DNA from: Citrobacter freundii
GTDB lineage: Bacteria > Bacteroidota > Bacteroidia > Chitinophagales > Chitinophagaceae
DNA: 64,000 bases
Assembly: GCA_003243445.1 (NCBI GenBank)
Contig: QFQQ01000030.1
Coordinates: 6,149-70,148, forward strand
Direction of reading: 5' to 3'
The notes under the pieces were generated by a model. That model saw only the letters and a list, made by a program, of their open reading frames with translations, made no database searches and was not told where the DNA came from. How positions within the stretch are numbered: position 1 is the stretch's first letter; every line of letters begins with the position of its first letter. Of the stretch, positions 19,448 to 29,485 are shown piece after piece. The translations under genes and the position numbers were made by a program.

Positions 19448-19455
19448 CAAAGATA
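19448..19455 (-). promoter_or_regulatory. -7 promoter box of cydAB
   Basis: TATCTTTG on the minus strand, matching TAnnTTTG. A TTTG lies 21 bases upstream of it (in TTATTTGTTC), close to the spacing expected for the -33 element. It would give a leader of about 85 nt before cydA. Confidence 0.7.
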
Positions 19456-19507
19456 AGACGAGGTGAATTATTTGAACAAATAAAATTTATTTGATACCGT
19501 TTTGGGC

Positions 19508-19655
19508 GATGTTGGATGGTCGATGGTCGATGATCGGACTCCGCATTTCGTTAAAGTTTTTTTGCAACGTAGTTTCCATCCGTCAGAAACTTTCGTCCTA
19601 TTAAGACCTTAACAAAATGCGGAGCCCGACCATCGACCATCGACCATCCAACATC
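19508..19655. repeat. PIR6: 41-bp inverted repeat, 7-bp GATGGTC word
   Basis: Arms 19508-19548 and 19615-19655 match at 39 of 41 positions when one is reversed and complemented. Words are GATGTTG, GATGGTC, GATGGTC, GATGATC. An inner pair (GTTAAAGTTT against AAACTTTCG) may extend the stem. It lies between the end of the 2047-residue gene (stop 19668) and the cydA promoter. PIR10, PIR11, PIR22 and PIR23 use the same kind of word. Confidence 0.92.
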
Positions 19656-19667
19656 GACCATCCCTCC

Positions 19668-22600
19668 CTACTCCCGGATCAGCTTCACCTGCTGATACAA
19701 TCCATTATTCCTGTAAGTAATTATGTATATACCAGATGGAAGATCATCCAGGTTGATGGTCAGGTTTCCTGAAGTTGTCTTCAGTTGCCTTACCACTTTT
19801 CCGTCGAATGACACCAGTTGGATCGTACCGTTGGCTGCCAATCCTTTTACAGTGACAACATGCTTCGCAGGGTTTGGATAAACCGTCAGCAGTTTATTGG
19901 CACTCAGTGTTACTATTTTTACCGGTGAGTAGCTGAAGCTGCCATCAATATCAACCATCTTCAGACGGTAATAATTATTGCCCTCCTGCGGATCATTGTG
20001 AACGAACTGGTAATTGAAAATGCCGGGTATATTGTTCGTGTTCACTTTTCCAATACTGGTGAAATGCTGTGCATCCGCACTGTGTTGTATTTCAAAATAA
20101 TTACTGTTGATCTCATCACTTGTTTTCCATTTGAGCAATGTTTTGCTTTCCTGTAATGTCGCATCAAAGGCGAGCAGCTCAACCGGTAATGCAATGCCCG
20201 CACCGCTGGTAACAATAAATGGTGAGAATCCTGTGTAACCATTATGGAAACGGCTCAACCTGCCTGCGGTATCCGTTAAAGGAGTTCCCGGATCTCCCAA
20301 CTGCCATGCGCCCGACATGTAGTGGCCGAGTCTTGAAGCCATCGGCGCGAAACCAGGCTGCTCATCCGGCTGATACCAGAACAGTTCAAGCTGAACATTA
20401 CTACCGCCCGGAACATTCTCTTCCACCAGCCAGGTCCTGTCTACATTACCTGTTTTTACCGTATCTCCCGCTGTACCATTTTTCAAAACCCAGGGCACAA
20501 CACTCATGCTGAAATGATCTGCGGTTCCTGTATTGGTCAGCTTCGCAAAGTTGCTGCTGAATTCTGACGGCCCTATCGGGAACACATTTACTGATTGGTT
20601 GTTAGCCAGACGCAGACGGCCTGCTCCATTTGTGATGATAAAATGTGTACTGTCAAAATCAGTGATCACACCATTCACCTCCAGGTTGAAATCTCCCAGC
20701 ATCAGTTTACCACCGATCCAACCCGGGATCTCATCAGTAATACCTTCGCGCATATTCAGATCTCCGTTCACCAGCAGGTTGCGCGTCAGCATCATCACGT
20801 TGCTGAATTGAAGTGTATCATTATTATTCAGGAAATCATATTCGATCGGATCACAACCAACGATCTCTGTGATCACTTTTCCTTTATTGATATCGATCAG
20901 CAGTTTCTTGCTGACGATCATCGTCTGACCTGCGGCCAATGTGAACCTTACACTATCAATGGCTCTTAATCCGTCATTCAGATCTTTCACCAGGAATCTT
21001 GCCCATGCAGTTCCGGGCAATGAGCCATTATTCCTGATACTGTAATGGATCAGCACGCTGTCACCAGCTTTGAAGCCTGATTCGAACCGGATCGCACCAA
21101 CCTGGCTTCGTGCCATATCAGGTGCATCACCCACGATCATGGTGCGGGTAGCTTCATTGTTATCCTCGCGTTCTTCCAACACGGTATTGGCGGGATCAAC
21201 AACGATCTTCATCACTTTCACGCCCGGGATCAGTGAAGAATAAGTTGCCGTTGCTGCCACTGTTGTATCCTGGCCGGGCTGCAATCCACCCACCGCAACA
21301 TCCGAACCGAGTTGTATATCATCTACCAGGAACCGCAATACACTACCTGGTGTTGGTTTCAATCCCGCATTCCGGACAGTACCGACCAATGTGATCGATT
21401 GACCAGGTTGTGGATTCAGACTGCTTGGAGAAATGTATTGAGATAGCACTTCCAGGTCAGGGTTACTATCCACCACCCTGATATGATAAGTGCCTTCGTT
21501 ATTGGATTCACTGATCTCACATGCGGTATTTAATGTGTCTGCAAAAACATGCACCACATAATTACCCGGTGTGGTAAATGCCTGGGTAAACGTAACCGGC
21601 GAAGCAAAGTCCTGTCCTGCTTTCAATGTTGCAATATGATCCTTACCGATCCAGTTGCCATCCAGCATGAATTTAACGGACACATTGCTCACATCTCTTG
21701 TACCCAGATTTCGGATCAGCGGATAGAATAGCTGGGCCGTGCTTACGCGCACAATGATCGGGTTGGATGCAGAACCAACTTCACCTGCAACCATCAACGG
21801 TATGATATCCGATCCGAAATCAAGTGTTGAACTGTTATTGCTCTCCACCGACTCAGTAACCTGAGCATCAACATCAGCAACAACCGTTATTACTATCGGG
21901 CAGGTGTTATCCGCCGTGGTGACCGTATACGCATTGGATGTTACCAACACTTCACCTTTTTCGGAAACTCCACTCACTGTTATTTTATTGCCGATCTGAA
22001 CACCATTGGCAAGGAATGCCACCCGGAATGATCCTGTTGCCGTTCCGGAATTCTTAATGACGGCATTGAAAGAGATCTGCGAACCTGCCGGCGCGGAGGT
22101 CTGCGAAGGCTTGATCTCACCAACCGTCAGATCAGGCATTGGTATAAATATGGTCGCACGGAATTCATTATTACTCTCACTCTTCTCTGCAATCTGGGCA
22201 TCATCATCTGTTACGATCCTGATCACATGCGCTCCAAATGCAAGGTTTGTTCCGTTGAAACTGAAGCTACGTGCATCTCTTGCGCCAAGTGAGTTCACAA
22301 TATCACTCTTCAGCAATACCCATGTTCCTGAACCCGGGATTGAATCATACACGCGTACAGCATGCTGACCGGCATTATCACAAGCGATATTTGCGTCTTC
22401 ATATTCAAAATTCCTGAAACTGGTTTGACGGAAATTCTGGATCGCAAGGTCGGGCATTTTGGGTTCAGCCATCACTGTTGTGGATGTCGTTCCTCCCATC
22501 GGGATCAGCACACCGTGATAGAAATTGTCAGGGATCTGGAAGAACTCATTATAAACATAGGACGATACTGCTTCGATCACATTCGGACCGCTCTGGTCCA

Positions 22601-25600
22601 ATGTAATATTTACAGGGAAGGTTTGTGTTGAACCCGGGCTTGTTGTTCCGTCCGGACTGCTATACGTTGCGATCAGCACACCATTGTGGTAGATCTTCAC
22701 GGTATCTTTCAGGATCTGATCCCATGCACACCAGAAGTTATCCAGGTTGCGCGCACGATAAGTTACGGACACCGTCAGATTGCCTGAGCTGCCTACAGTT
22801 TGAGAACATGGCTGACCGCTGAACATTGAGACAACGGACACACCAGGCTGAACAGCAGGAGTACATGCATTCGCGCTGACACATGGCACTGCAACGCTGC
22901 CCGCTTTGTCTTTACTGGTAAATGTAAAGTCAGTAACAGACACAACATAAGACAATGTGCCGCCACATGGAGGATTATCCCAGAGATAAGAATAGGATCC
23001 GTCCGCATTGGTTGTTGTCTTGAATGTAAGCGTACCGGTTTTGATAGTTACTTCCGCGCCTGCCACAGCCGTTGGAACGGATGTACCATAATACTTGGCC
23101 GTACCTCTGATCACAACACGGGTCGGGCAGTTCTGCACAGTTGCTTCGGTTTCCACATCAATACCACCTGGCAATGTTACATTTCCCACAACGATGGGTC
23201 GGATAGCGTAATTGTTCAGTACATTGGTTTCACCAAGTGTACCGGCACTGTCGATCCACACTTTGATCGGATAGAATCCGTCTGTAGCAAAACTCATTCC
23301 TTTGGTGACGGTCGCTGTGCTGAACGGACTGACCACAGGGATCACTGCACTATCAAGCAATATCGTGTCGCGATAGAATTTCACCGGTACATTCGTTGCG
23401 GTGAATGCAGAACTGTTGGATATATTGGCGGATAAGGTAAATGGTTCCCCTGGAATAGGGTTGGTTTTACTGAATGAAATATCGTTTGCAAAGATCTTCA
23501 GATCCAATAACTGGAAAGTAATTACCGGGCCGGCTTTATAGCTCACATCAGCCGTGGTTGCCGCATTTCCCAGATCATCATTGGCAAAGAAACGATAGCC
23601 AAGTGTGTTCGTATAGGTAGAATGTGTTGCTGTGTAAGTGTAAACAACGCCCGCAACATAGTTCGTACCGGCCGTTTCCTTCGTCATTGGATATACTCCT
23701 TCGTTTGCATCATCAAAATCACCATCACCATTTCTGTCGATGCCAACTTTTGGATAGCCTGATGCCGGCGCGCGGTTATCCGCAGATCTGTATACGATCT
23801 TGTAGGTATAGTCGCCCGTTTGGCCAGCTTCAGCATTTACACCACGCGTGCCCTGGTAAGGAGCTTGTGTTACAAAGTTCAACACCGGCGGTGTTCCCTG
23901 TGTAAAGCCAATACCGGACAATGATGCTGTTACTGAATCAAGACCTGCAGTAGACGACTTGATCTTCAATTGTGCGCTGTAATTCGCAATCGCTGTCGGC
24001 GTAAACCGGACCGGCAACGTCAACGTACCACCGGCAGCGATACTGGTTCCAACTGTAAAGGTTGGAACGAATGCTGCATCGGATGATGTTACAGAAGATA
24101 AGACTGCTGGCACATTACCGGTATTCCGGATGGTGAAATTGAAGTCCGATGAAGATCCGGTTGCCACAGATCCATAATTATGCCCCGTTGCAGGATCGAT
24201 GCTCCAGGAAAGTGCCTGGGAGATCCCTGAACCGGTAAGGAATACATCATAGTCGCCTGATGATGTTTGTACAACCATGGTTTGCTCATACAATTGCGCC
24301 GCAGCTGGCGTGAAGATCACCGTCACTGTATCGGAAGCTCCGGCAGCGAGCGTAACCGTACCGGTAAAGTCTGTAGTGAACGGCGCAGTTGAATTGATCG
24401 CCGTGATCGTTTGGGAAACACTGCTTTCGTTTTTAATGATCAGTTGCTTGTTGCTTGCTACGCTAACAGGCGTACTTACAAATGACAGGGTATCGTCAGA
24501 TAGCGTGATCAGGCTTGTTACAAAAGTGGAGTGTTGCGTAATACTCCATACACCATCCTGACTGCGGGTGCGAAGGTAAAAATTGTGCGCTCCATTCGTT
24601 AATCCGGTTGTATTTACTGTCACTGGTATGTTCTGCAATTGCACACCTGGTGTAACAGTGACCGGCGTTCCGCTGCCATGACCGGGATCTGTATCAATGA
24701 AATATTCCGCAGCTGTAATAGTTGAAGCAGCAGCAGGCGCGGCAGGATAGGCGGGTTCGCTATCTACAATGAAATCCCGTACAGAAGTGATCGACCAATG
24801 GCCTTCATTACTTTTCGTACGGATATATAATCGATGCGTACCAGTTGTCAATCCGCTTGTATTGACACTGATGTTAGCATTACTGATCTGTATTCCAGGT
24901 GTGATCGCAATGGCGGTCGCGCTTCCGGCACCGGGATCTGTATCGATGAAATATTCAGCAGCAATCACATTCTGCGGAGCAACAGGTGCTACCGGGTAGG
25001 GTACTTCACTATCAACAATAAATTCTTTTACACTGGTTTGTGACCAGGCGCCTTCATTGTTGCGGAAGCGCACATATAAGCGGTGCGTGCCCACAGTAAG
25101 TGAAGCAGTATTGATGCTTGCCGATTGACCAGCAAGATCGGGACCAGGCGTGAAGGAAATAGCCGTGCCCTTTCCAAAGCCAGGATCTGTATCGATAAAA
25201 TATTCAGCACTGGTGACGTTCTGCGGAGCCACAGGAGCTGCAGGATAATTGAAATCAAAATCAACAAGGAAATCTTTTACAATGGTAAGACTCCACGAGC
25301 CTTCTGCATTTTTTGTACGGATATACAAACGATGCACGCCTGTACTAAGTGAAGCTGTATTTACCGTAACCGGAACATTGGTCAATGTCAGGCCAGGCGT
25401 TACAGGAATGGCTGTTCCCGCTCCGGCACCCGGATCTGTATCGATGAAATACTCGGCAGCGACAATATTCTGAGGAGCAACCGGCGGAGCATGATAGACA
25501 ACGTCAGCATCATACAAGAAATCTCTTTGCGAAGTAATACTCCATTTTCCTTCAGCACTTCTTGTACGGATGTACAAACGATGAACACCATTTGTTAATC

Positions 25601-25811
25601 CTGATACATTGATAGATGCAGCCAGATTGCTGATGTTCACACCAGGCGTAAGCGTAATGGCTGTCCCACTTCCCGCACCCGGATCTGTGTCAATAAAATA
25701 TTCGGCAGCCGTCACCTGCAGCGGAGCAGCCGGCGCAGCAGGATACGCAGGATCCTGGGCCTGCGTGATGACTGACATCATTAATAACAGAAATATGTAA
25801 AAGTATTTCAT
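19668..25811 (-). CDS. Giant T9SS cargo protein with DTDPG repeats and CARDB domains
   Basis: 2047 residues from ATG 25811 (MKYFYIFLLLMMSVITQAQ signal peptide). The frame extends 52 residues further upstream, but that part is PIR7. Five tandem modules of about 82 residues follow, each with AEYFIDTDPGxGxGT and a later HRLYIRTxxxEGxWS. Next come two ASH-like domains (LSFVSTPVSV and HNYGSVATGSSSDFNF), then about six CARDB-type beta domains, recognisable by ESNNE-like ends (EKSESNNEF, CEISESNNEG, EEREDNNEA). The C-terminus is a type A sorting domain (LLTVYPNPAKHVVTV, LDDLPSGIYIITYR). A surface-exposed structural or adhesive role is inferred; no enzymatic domain is seen. The beta-helix gene lies just upstream. 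Confidence 0.9.
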   Translation of the reverse strand: MKYFYIFLLLMMSVITQAQDPAYPAAPAAPLQVTAAEYFIDTDPGAGSGTAITLTPGVNISNLAASINVSGLTNGVHRLYIRTRSAEGKWSITSQRDFLYDADVVYHAPPVAPQNIVAAEYFIDTDPGAGAGTAIPVTPGLTLTNVPVTVNTASLSTGVHRLYIRTKNAEGSWSLTIVKDFLVDFDFNYPAAPVAPQNVTSAEYFIDTDPGFGKGTAISFTPGPDLAGQSASINTASLTVGTHRLYVRFRNNEGAWSQTSVKEFIVDSEVPYPVAPVAPQNVIAAEYFIDTDPGAGSATAIAITPGIQISNANISVNTSGLTTGTHRLYIRTKSNEGHWSITSVRDFIVDSEPAYPAAPAAASTITAAEYFIDTDPGHGSGTPVTVTPGVQLQNIPVTVNTTGLTNGAHNFYLRTRSQDGVWSITQHSTFVTSLITLSDDTLSFVSTPVSVASNKQLIIKNESSVSQTITAINSTAPFTTDFTGTVTLAAGASDTVTVIFTPAAAQLYEQTMVVQTSSGDYDVFLTGSGISQALSWSIDPATGHNYGSVATGSSSDFNFTIRNTGNVPAVLSSVTSSDAAFVPTFTVGTSIAAGGTLTLPVRFTPTAIANYSAQLKIKSSTAGLDSVTASLSGIGFTQGTPPVLNFVTQAPYQGTRGVNAEAGQTGDYTYKIVYRSADNRAPASGYPKVGIDRNGDGDFDDANEGVYPMTKETAGTNYVAGVVYTYTATHSTYTNTLGYRFFANDDLGNAATTADVSYKAGPVITFQLLDLKIFANDISFSKTNPIPGEPFTLSANISNSSAFTATNVPVKFYRDTILLDSAVIPVVSPFSTATVTKGMSFATDGFYPIKVWIDSAGTLGETNVLNNYAIRPIVVGNVTLPGGIDVETEATVQNCPTRVVIRGTAKYYGTSVPTAVAGAEVTIKTGTLTFKTTTNADGSYSYLWDNPPCGGTLSYVVSVTDFTFTSKDKAGSVAVPCVSANACTPAVQPGVSVVSMFSGQPCSQTVGSSGNLTVSVTYRARNLDNFWCAWDQILKDTVKIYHNGVLIATYSSPDGTTSPGSTQTFPVNITLDQSGPNVIEAVSSYVYNEFFQIPDNFYHGVLIPMGGTTSTTVMAEPKMPDLAIQNFRQTSFRNFEYEDANIACDNAGQHAVRVYDSIPGSGTWVLLKSDIVNSLGARDARSFSFNGTNLAFGAHVIRIVTDDDAQIAEKSESNNEFRATIFIPMPDLTVGEIKPSQTSAPAGSQISFNAVIKNSGTATGSFRVAFLANGVQIGNKITVSGVSEKGEVLVTSNAYTVTTADNTCPIVITVVADVDAQVTESVESNNSSTLDFGSDIIPLMVAGEVGSASNPIIVRVSTAQLFYPLIRNLGTRDVSNVSVKFMLDGNWIGKDHIATLKAGQDFASPVTFTQAFTTPGNYVVHVFADTLNTACEISESNNEGTYHIRVVDSNPDLEVLSQYISPSSLNPQPGQSITLVGTVRNAGLKPTPGSVLRFLVDDIQLGSDVAVGGLQPGQDTTVAATATYSSLIPGVKVMKIVVDPANTVLEEREDNNEATRTMIVGDAPDMARSQVGAIRFESGFKAGDSVLIHYSIRNNGSLPGTAWARFLVKDLNDGLRAIDSVRFTLAAGQTMIVSKKLLIDINKGKVITEIVGCDPIEYDFLNNNDTLQFSNVMMLTRNLLVNGDLNMREGITDEIPGWIGGKLMLGDFNLEVNGVITDFDSTHFIITNGAGRLRLANNQSVNVFPIGPSEFSSNFAKLTNTGTADHFSMSVVPWVLKNGTAGDTVKTGNVDRTWLVEENVPGGSNVQLELFWYQPDEQPGFAPMASRLGHYMSGAWQLGDPGTPLTDTAGRLSRFHNGYTGFSPFIVTSGAGIALPVELLAFDATLQESKTLLKWKTSDEINSNYFEIQHSADAQHFTSIGKVNTNNIPGIFNYQFVHNDPQEGNNYYRLKMVDIDGSFSYSPVKIVTLSANKLLTVYPNPAKHVVTVKGLAANGTIQLVSFDGKVVRQLKTTSGNLTINLDDLPSGIYIITYRNNGLYQQVKLIRE

Positions 25812-25821
25812 CTTGTTCACT

Positions 25822-26012
25822 AATTTGATCACGAATGGCCGCGAATGATCGCGGATCGTGAGGGTGCATAATGAGCACGCACGATCGCAGATTACCTCTG
25901 TGTCGTATGAGTCTTCGATGAACGGGATACTCCAGTCAAACCAGCACTCTTCTTCCCAACATGCCACTATTCGCGGTCATCCGCGCTAATTCGCGCGACA
26001 TTCGTGTTAATT
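25822..26012. repeat. PIR7: imperfect inverted repeat, CACGAATGGC / CGCGAATGAT words
   Basis: Left arm 25822-25854 and right arm 25967-26012 share words CACGAATGGC, CGCGAATGAT and their complements, with outer AATT ends. It sits between the ATG of the 2047-residue gene and the stop of the beta-helix gene; the right arm overlaps that TAA. The word length is near 10 bp. An inner pair (ATCGCGG near 25849, CGATCGCAG near 25882) complicates the fold. Confidence 0.75.
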
Positions 26013-27056
26013 GTTATTCCTTGTAGAGAACGAAACGTTCATTGTCGCGCTGCCTGTAGGAATGGATGTCGGCACCGTCAGTGTATAGATCGTTGGGATG
26101 TTAGGAATGCCCGACAGTCTGTACGGATCAGGACCACCATAGGCACCACAATCAGGTGTGACCACTGAACCGACAGTAAGACCGGCGCCAATTGCGGGAG
26201 AACCGGGCTTTAATGCCATGCGTGAATCAAAGCTTCCGGAGGAACCGCCAACAAAAACAGTAGCCATATCCTGGCTGATAAGATTGTTCGTTGCGGTGCC
26301 GGGAAGTGGCTGCGCCATTTGAAAGATGTTGTTCTTTAATGTGGAGTTGGTGAAAACGGATTCGCTATAAGTACCGAAGATATTATTGGCGATATAGCAG
26401 TTCAGGATCTGAAATCCATTCGCCCCGCCATAGGCACTGTTATTCCTGTAAATATTTCCTGTACCTGAAAGTTTGTCAAGATTTAAAAAGGAATTGTTCG
26501 TAAGAATATTATTCTCAAAAACAAAATTGGTGATCACAGCTGACGGATTATTTCCGATCTGTGTTTGAAAGAAATAACATTTGCGGAAAGTGATATGATC
26601 GCTGGTCCCCGGCTCGAAAGCGGTATAGCTTGCAAATAATACTCTTTCAAATATAATGTCCGAAGTGGCTGAAAAATAAACGCCGCCAGGCAATGTCAGT
26701 CCAATGAACTTTGAGCCTGCCGCACCAGCTGCAAGACGAAAAAAACCAATACGTGCATCAGCTGTGGAAGCCTGCAGACCGGTATTTGCAGGATAGGATG
26801 TGTTTGCGGGATCGAGGAAATATCCTGGCCCGATCATCACCAGGCGTTTTGTCACGGTTATTGAGTTAGTAGCATAGTCGGCCGTGCTTGGTTCGAAATA
26901 CAGTGAATCTCCGTTCACCACCGTACTTGAATTGACCGCATCATAGAAGGTAGTAAAATCAGCATTAATGCCTGCTTTATTATTGATCCTCCATATCCTG
27001 GCTTCGGATACAGATGCGATGAAAACAAACGCGAGGAGGAAGCTTATATATTTCAT
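26007..27056 (-). CDS. Exported right-handed beta-helix-like protein
   Basis: 349 residues with a signal peptide (MKYISFLLAFVFIASVSEA). The body has the spacing of hydrophobic and Asn residues typical of parallel beta-helix proteins: FVFENNILTNNSFLNLD, NIYRNNSAYGG, NCYIANNIFG, NSTLKNNIF. The end of the helix region has the Gly-Ala-Gly pattern PAIGAG and CGAYGGPDPYRLSGIP seen in choice-of-anchor/pectate-lyase-like proteins of this phylum. There is no T9SS sorting domain and no catalytic motif that I recognise. It is 195 bp upstream of the giant cargo gene on the same strand and may be functionally linked to it. Confidence 0.75.
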   Translation of the reverse strand: MKYISFLLAFVFIASVSEARIWRINNKAGINADFTTFYDAVNSSTVVNGDSLYFEPSTADYATNSITVTKRLVMIGPGYFLDPANTSYPANTGLQASTADARIGFFRLAAGAAGSKFIGLTLPGGVYFSATSDIIFERVLFASYTAFEPGTSDHITFRKCYFFQTQIGNNPSAVITNFVFENNILTNNSFLNLDKLSGTGNIYRNNSAYGGANGFQILNCYIANNIFGTYSESVFTNSTLKNNIFQMAQPLPGTATNNLISQDMATVFVGGSSGSFDSRMALKPGSPAIGAGLTVGSVVTPDCGAYGGPDPYRLSGIPNIPTIYTLTVPTSIPTGSATMNVSFSTRNNN

Positions 27057-27255
27057 ACTGTTTTGGTTTTAGGGAATAAAAGTATCTGCGCAAATACCTA
27101 TCACCTATCCTACAAAAACAGGATTTTTTAAAAAAAGCAGCTCACCTGATCGGTTGAGTGAACGTTATTTTACTTGCTATTTTATACTGCAATGAACGGT
27201 AACACAACGATCCGATTGAAAACCAATATTGCCTGGGTCAGCATCCACCCATTTC

Positions 27256-27321
27256 ATCCTTACCGTCCTTCCCGCCTCACCGGTTTAATTTTACCGGTAA
27301 GTCGGGAAGAACGGTAAGGAT
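27256..27321. repeat. PIR8: nested hairpin of 9-bp words
   Basis: ATCCTTACCGTCCTTCCCG (27256-27274) pairs with CGGGAAGAACGGTAAGGAT (27303-27321) with one mismatch; inside, ACCGGT pairs with ACCGGT around eight bases. The words CCTTACCGT, CCTTCCCGC, CTCACCGGT have a 9-bp period. It is the only structure in the 305-bp gap between the beta-helix gene and araC. No T-run follows, so it is not a classical terminator. Confidence 0.85.
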
Positions 27322-27361
27322 AATCAAGCAACGGAAATGCATCTTAACTAAATGTGGCTGG

Positions 27362-28174
27362 TCACCTTTTGTTATTCAATCTTAACGCTGAAGGGTTCAA
27401 TCCATATTTACGTTTGAACGCAAATGAAAAGTGTGAAAGGTCCTCGAACCCAAGTTCGAGATAAATATCTGAAGGCCTTCTATCTTTATTACTGATAAGG
27501 AAATAAGCCTCCTGCAATCTCTTCTGCACCAGCCAGCGGCTTGGCGTATCCAGAAAGATCTTTTTGAAATCTCTTTTAAATGCGGACAGGCTCCGGCCGG
27601 TGAGATAGGCAAATCGCTCCAGCGTTACATTGAACCGGAAATTCCTGTTCATATACGCCTGCAGATCAATTTTTTCTGGAGTGCCAAAATCAAACAGGAT
27701 TGATTCCAACCCCGGGTTGGTCTGCAGCAGGATCAGCAGCAATTCTTCGCGTTTGATCTCTTCAAACATTGCATCGATCTTTCCTGTTCCTGCATAAAAT
27801 GGCATCAGAGACCTGATGAAATTCGGCACAAGCTCATTCTGCTGCAATAACACAAAAGCACTTCCCGGCACCGCTTCGCGGTAAGTGATCTTCCGTTTTT
27901 CCCGGAATCGCTTTAAAAATGGTTCATCAAATGCGATCACTACTTTTTCAAACTGCTCCTCTTCTTTTTGTTTGTTATAGCGCGCAAGGTGATTCTTACG
28001 GACAATACAATACTGCCCCGACGTTATCACCTGTTTCTCATGACCATCGTATCCTTCTATCTTTCCTTTTGCCAGGAATAAAAAGACGTGCTCGGAAATA
28101 AAATGCTCGGGTGATATTTCCGGGCCGATATAACAACTGGTGATCTCCGTCACTCTCATCATTGGATCATTCAT
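27362..28174 (-). CDS. AraC family transcriptional regulator
   Basis: 270 residues. The C-terminal 90 residues form the double helix-turn-helix: VTLERFAYLTGRSLSAFKRD, then RPSDIYLELGFEDLSHFSFA and FKRKYGLNPSALR. The N-terminal half is a cupin-like sensor domain (EHVFLFLAKGKIEGYDG). Its ligand is unknown. The start is six bases after the stop of the metallo-hydrolase gene, so the two are an operon; the regulator probably responds to a substrate or product of that enzyme. Confidence 0.92.
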   Translation of the reverse strand: MNDPMMRVTEITSCYIGPEISPEHFISEHVFLFLAKGKIEGYDGHEKQVITSGQYCIVRKNHLARYNKQKEEEQFEKVVIAFDEPFLKRFREKRKITYREAVPGSAFVLLQQNELVPNFIRSLMPFYAGTGKIDAMFEEIKREELLLILLQTNPGLESILFDFGTPEKIDLQAYMNRNFRFNVTLERFAYLTGRSLSAFKRDFKKIFLDTPSRWLVQKRLQEAYFLISNKDRRPSDIYLELGFEDLSHFSFAFKRKYGLNPSALRLNNKR

Positions 28175-28180
28175 GATTGA

Positions 28181-29311
28181 TCAGTTTATTCCTTTCCACC
28201 ATTGACGCGGTGAATAATTGGTGTCCCCTAAATTAACCACTTCACCGATAACAGGCGTCAGCAAGGGGATTTTATATGTTTCGTTCAGTTTTGTCAATTC
28301 AATCAGTGGCTCATCCCATGCATGTTTGGCTAGCGCAAATTTGGATGAATGCACAGGAAAGATGCGTTTTGCTTTCAGATCGCGGCCGGCTTTCAGGACC
28401 TCTTCCGGCAGACAATGGATATAATGCCACGCACTATCATACTGTCCGTTTTCCAAAATTGCCAGGTCGATCGAATCCTGCAGATCACCGATCTCCGCAA
28501 AATGAGTACCGTAACCACTATCGCCTCCGATATATATTTTCTTTCCCGCCGCATTGATCAGGAAAGAAACCCATAATGTATTATCCTGCGAAAATGTGCG
28601 ACCGGATTTATGCCGTGCAGGTTTGGCGGAAATGATAAAACCGTTTTTCAGATCAATACTGTCATGCCAATCCATCTCATTGATCTTATCAGCCGGATAT
28701 CCCCATAATTCAAAATGCGAACCAACGCCAAGACCACAAAAAACTTTTGACGTCTTATCTTTCAATTGCAATATTGTCTGATAATCCAGGTGATCGTAAT
28801 GATCATGCGAGATCAACAGGTAATCGATCGCCGGAAGATCCTCTACTTTGTAAACATCCGTTCCCCTGAAGGCTTTCACCGTTCCGGGAACAGGTGATGC
28901 ATTTCCACTGAATACCGGATCAACCAGTATCCGTTTTCCATTCAATTGCAATAAATAAGAAGAATGACCAAACCAGATCAGCAGGTCTTTATCCATTGGA
29001 AGATGCTTCAGATCGCTCTTCATTGAGGGAAGATCAATTCCGGGGGAGCGCCGTGGGTTTCTTTTAAAAATGGATTTATAAATCTCACCGGCCATGCTAT
29101 AGCCTTCTGCCAAAGTTGGCGTCTCCATTGTATTCCTGAATTTTCCGTCCCTGTAGTTTGGTGAATTTTGCATCCGGGCCAGCCGTTCGCCTGATGGTGC
29201 TTTTCCAAATTTTGCCTGTCTCATATAAACAAAGGAAACCAGGATCAGTAATGCGATCAATGCCGCAAAAAAGATCAGGGTTCGTTTTAAGATCCGTGCT
29301 ATTATTTTCAC
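28181..29311 (-). CDS. MBL-fold metallo-hydrolase (UlaG/NAPE-PLD-like)
   Basis: 376 residues from GTG 29311. A transmembrane helix (residues about 9-29) anchors the protein; the rest would face the periplasm. The metal site HDHYDH lies in LLISHDHYDHLDYQTI, with further ligands in SAKPARHKSGR, YIGGDSGYG and IFPVHSSKF. The pattern resembles membrane-tethered UlaG-like lactonases and N-acylphosphatidylethanolamine phospholipase D. The substrate cannot be assigned. It is the first gene of a two-gene unit with the AraC regulator. Confidence 0.88.
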   Translation of the reverse strand: MKIIARILKRTLIFFAALIALLILVSFVYMRQAKFGKAPSGERLARMQNSPNYRDGKFRNTMETPTLAEGYSMAGEIYKSIFKRNPRRSPGIDLPSMKSDLKHLPMDKDLLIWFGHSSYLLQLNGKRILVDPVFSGNASPVPGTVKAFRGTDVYKVEDLPAIDYLLISHDHYDHLDYQTILQLKDKTSKVFCGLGVGSHFELWGYPADKINEMDWHDSIDLKNGFIISAKPARHKSGRTFSQDNTLWVSFLINAAGKKIYIGGDSGYGTHFAEIGDLQDSIDLAILENGQYDSAWHYIHCLPEEVLKAGRDLKAKRIFPVHSSKFALAKHAWDEPLIELTKLNETYKIPLLTPVIGEVVNLGDTNYSPRQWWKGIN

Positions 29312-29485
29312 AGATAAAATTATTCTGTCAGGCCAATCCTCGTTTTGTTAAAAAGTCCAAAGATGTTTTGTTTAAAAGTTCAGCATCAAGTTAAGGAGCG
29401 AAGTGTGACTGTCATCCCGGCCCCCGGATCAAAGTCCGGGCAGGCTAAGCGACCTAACGTTTAATTCAATTTCAAGACTGCCGGA

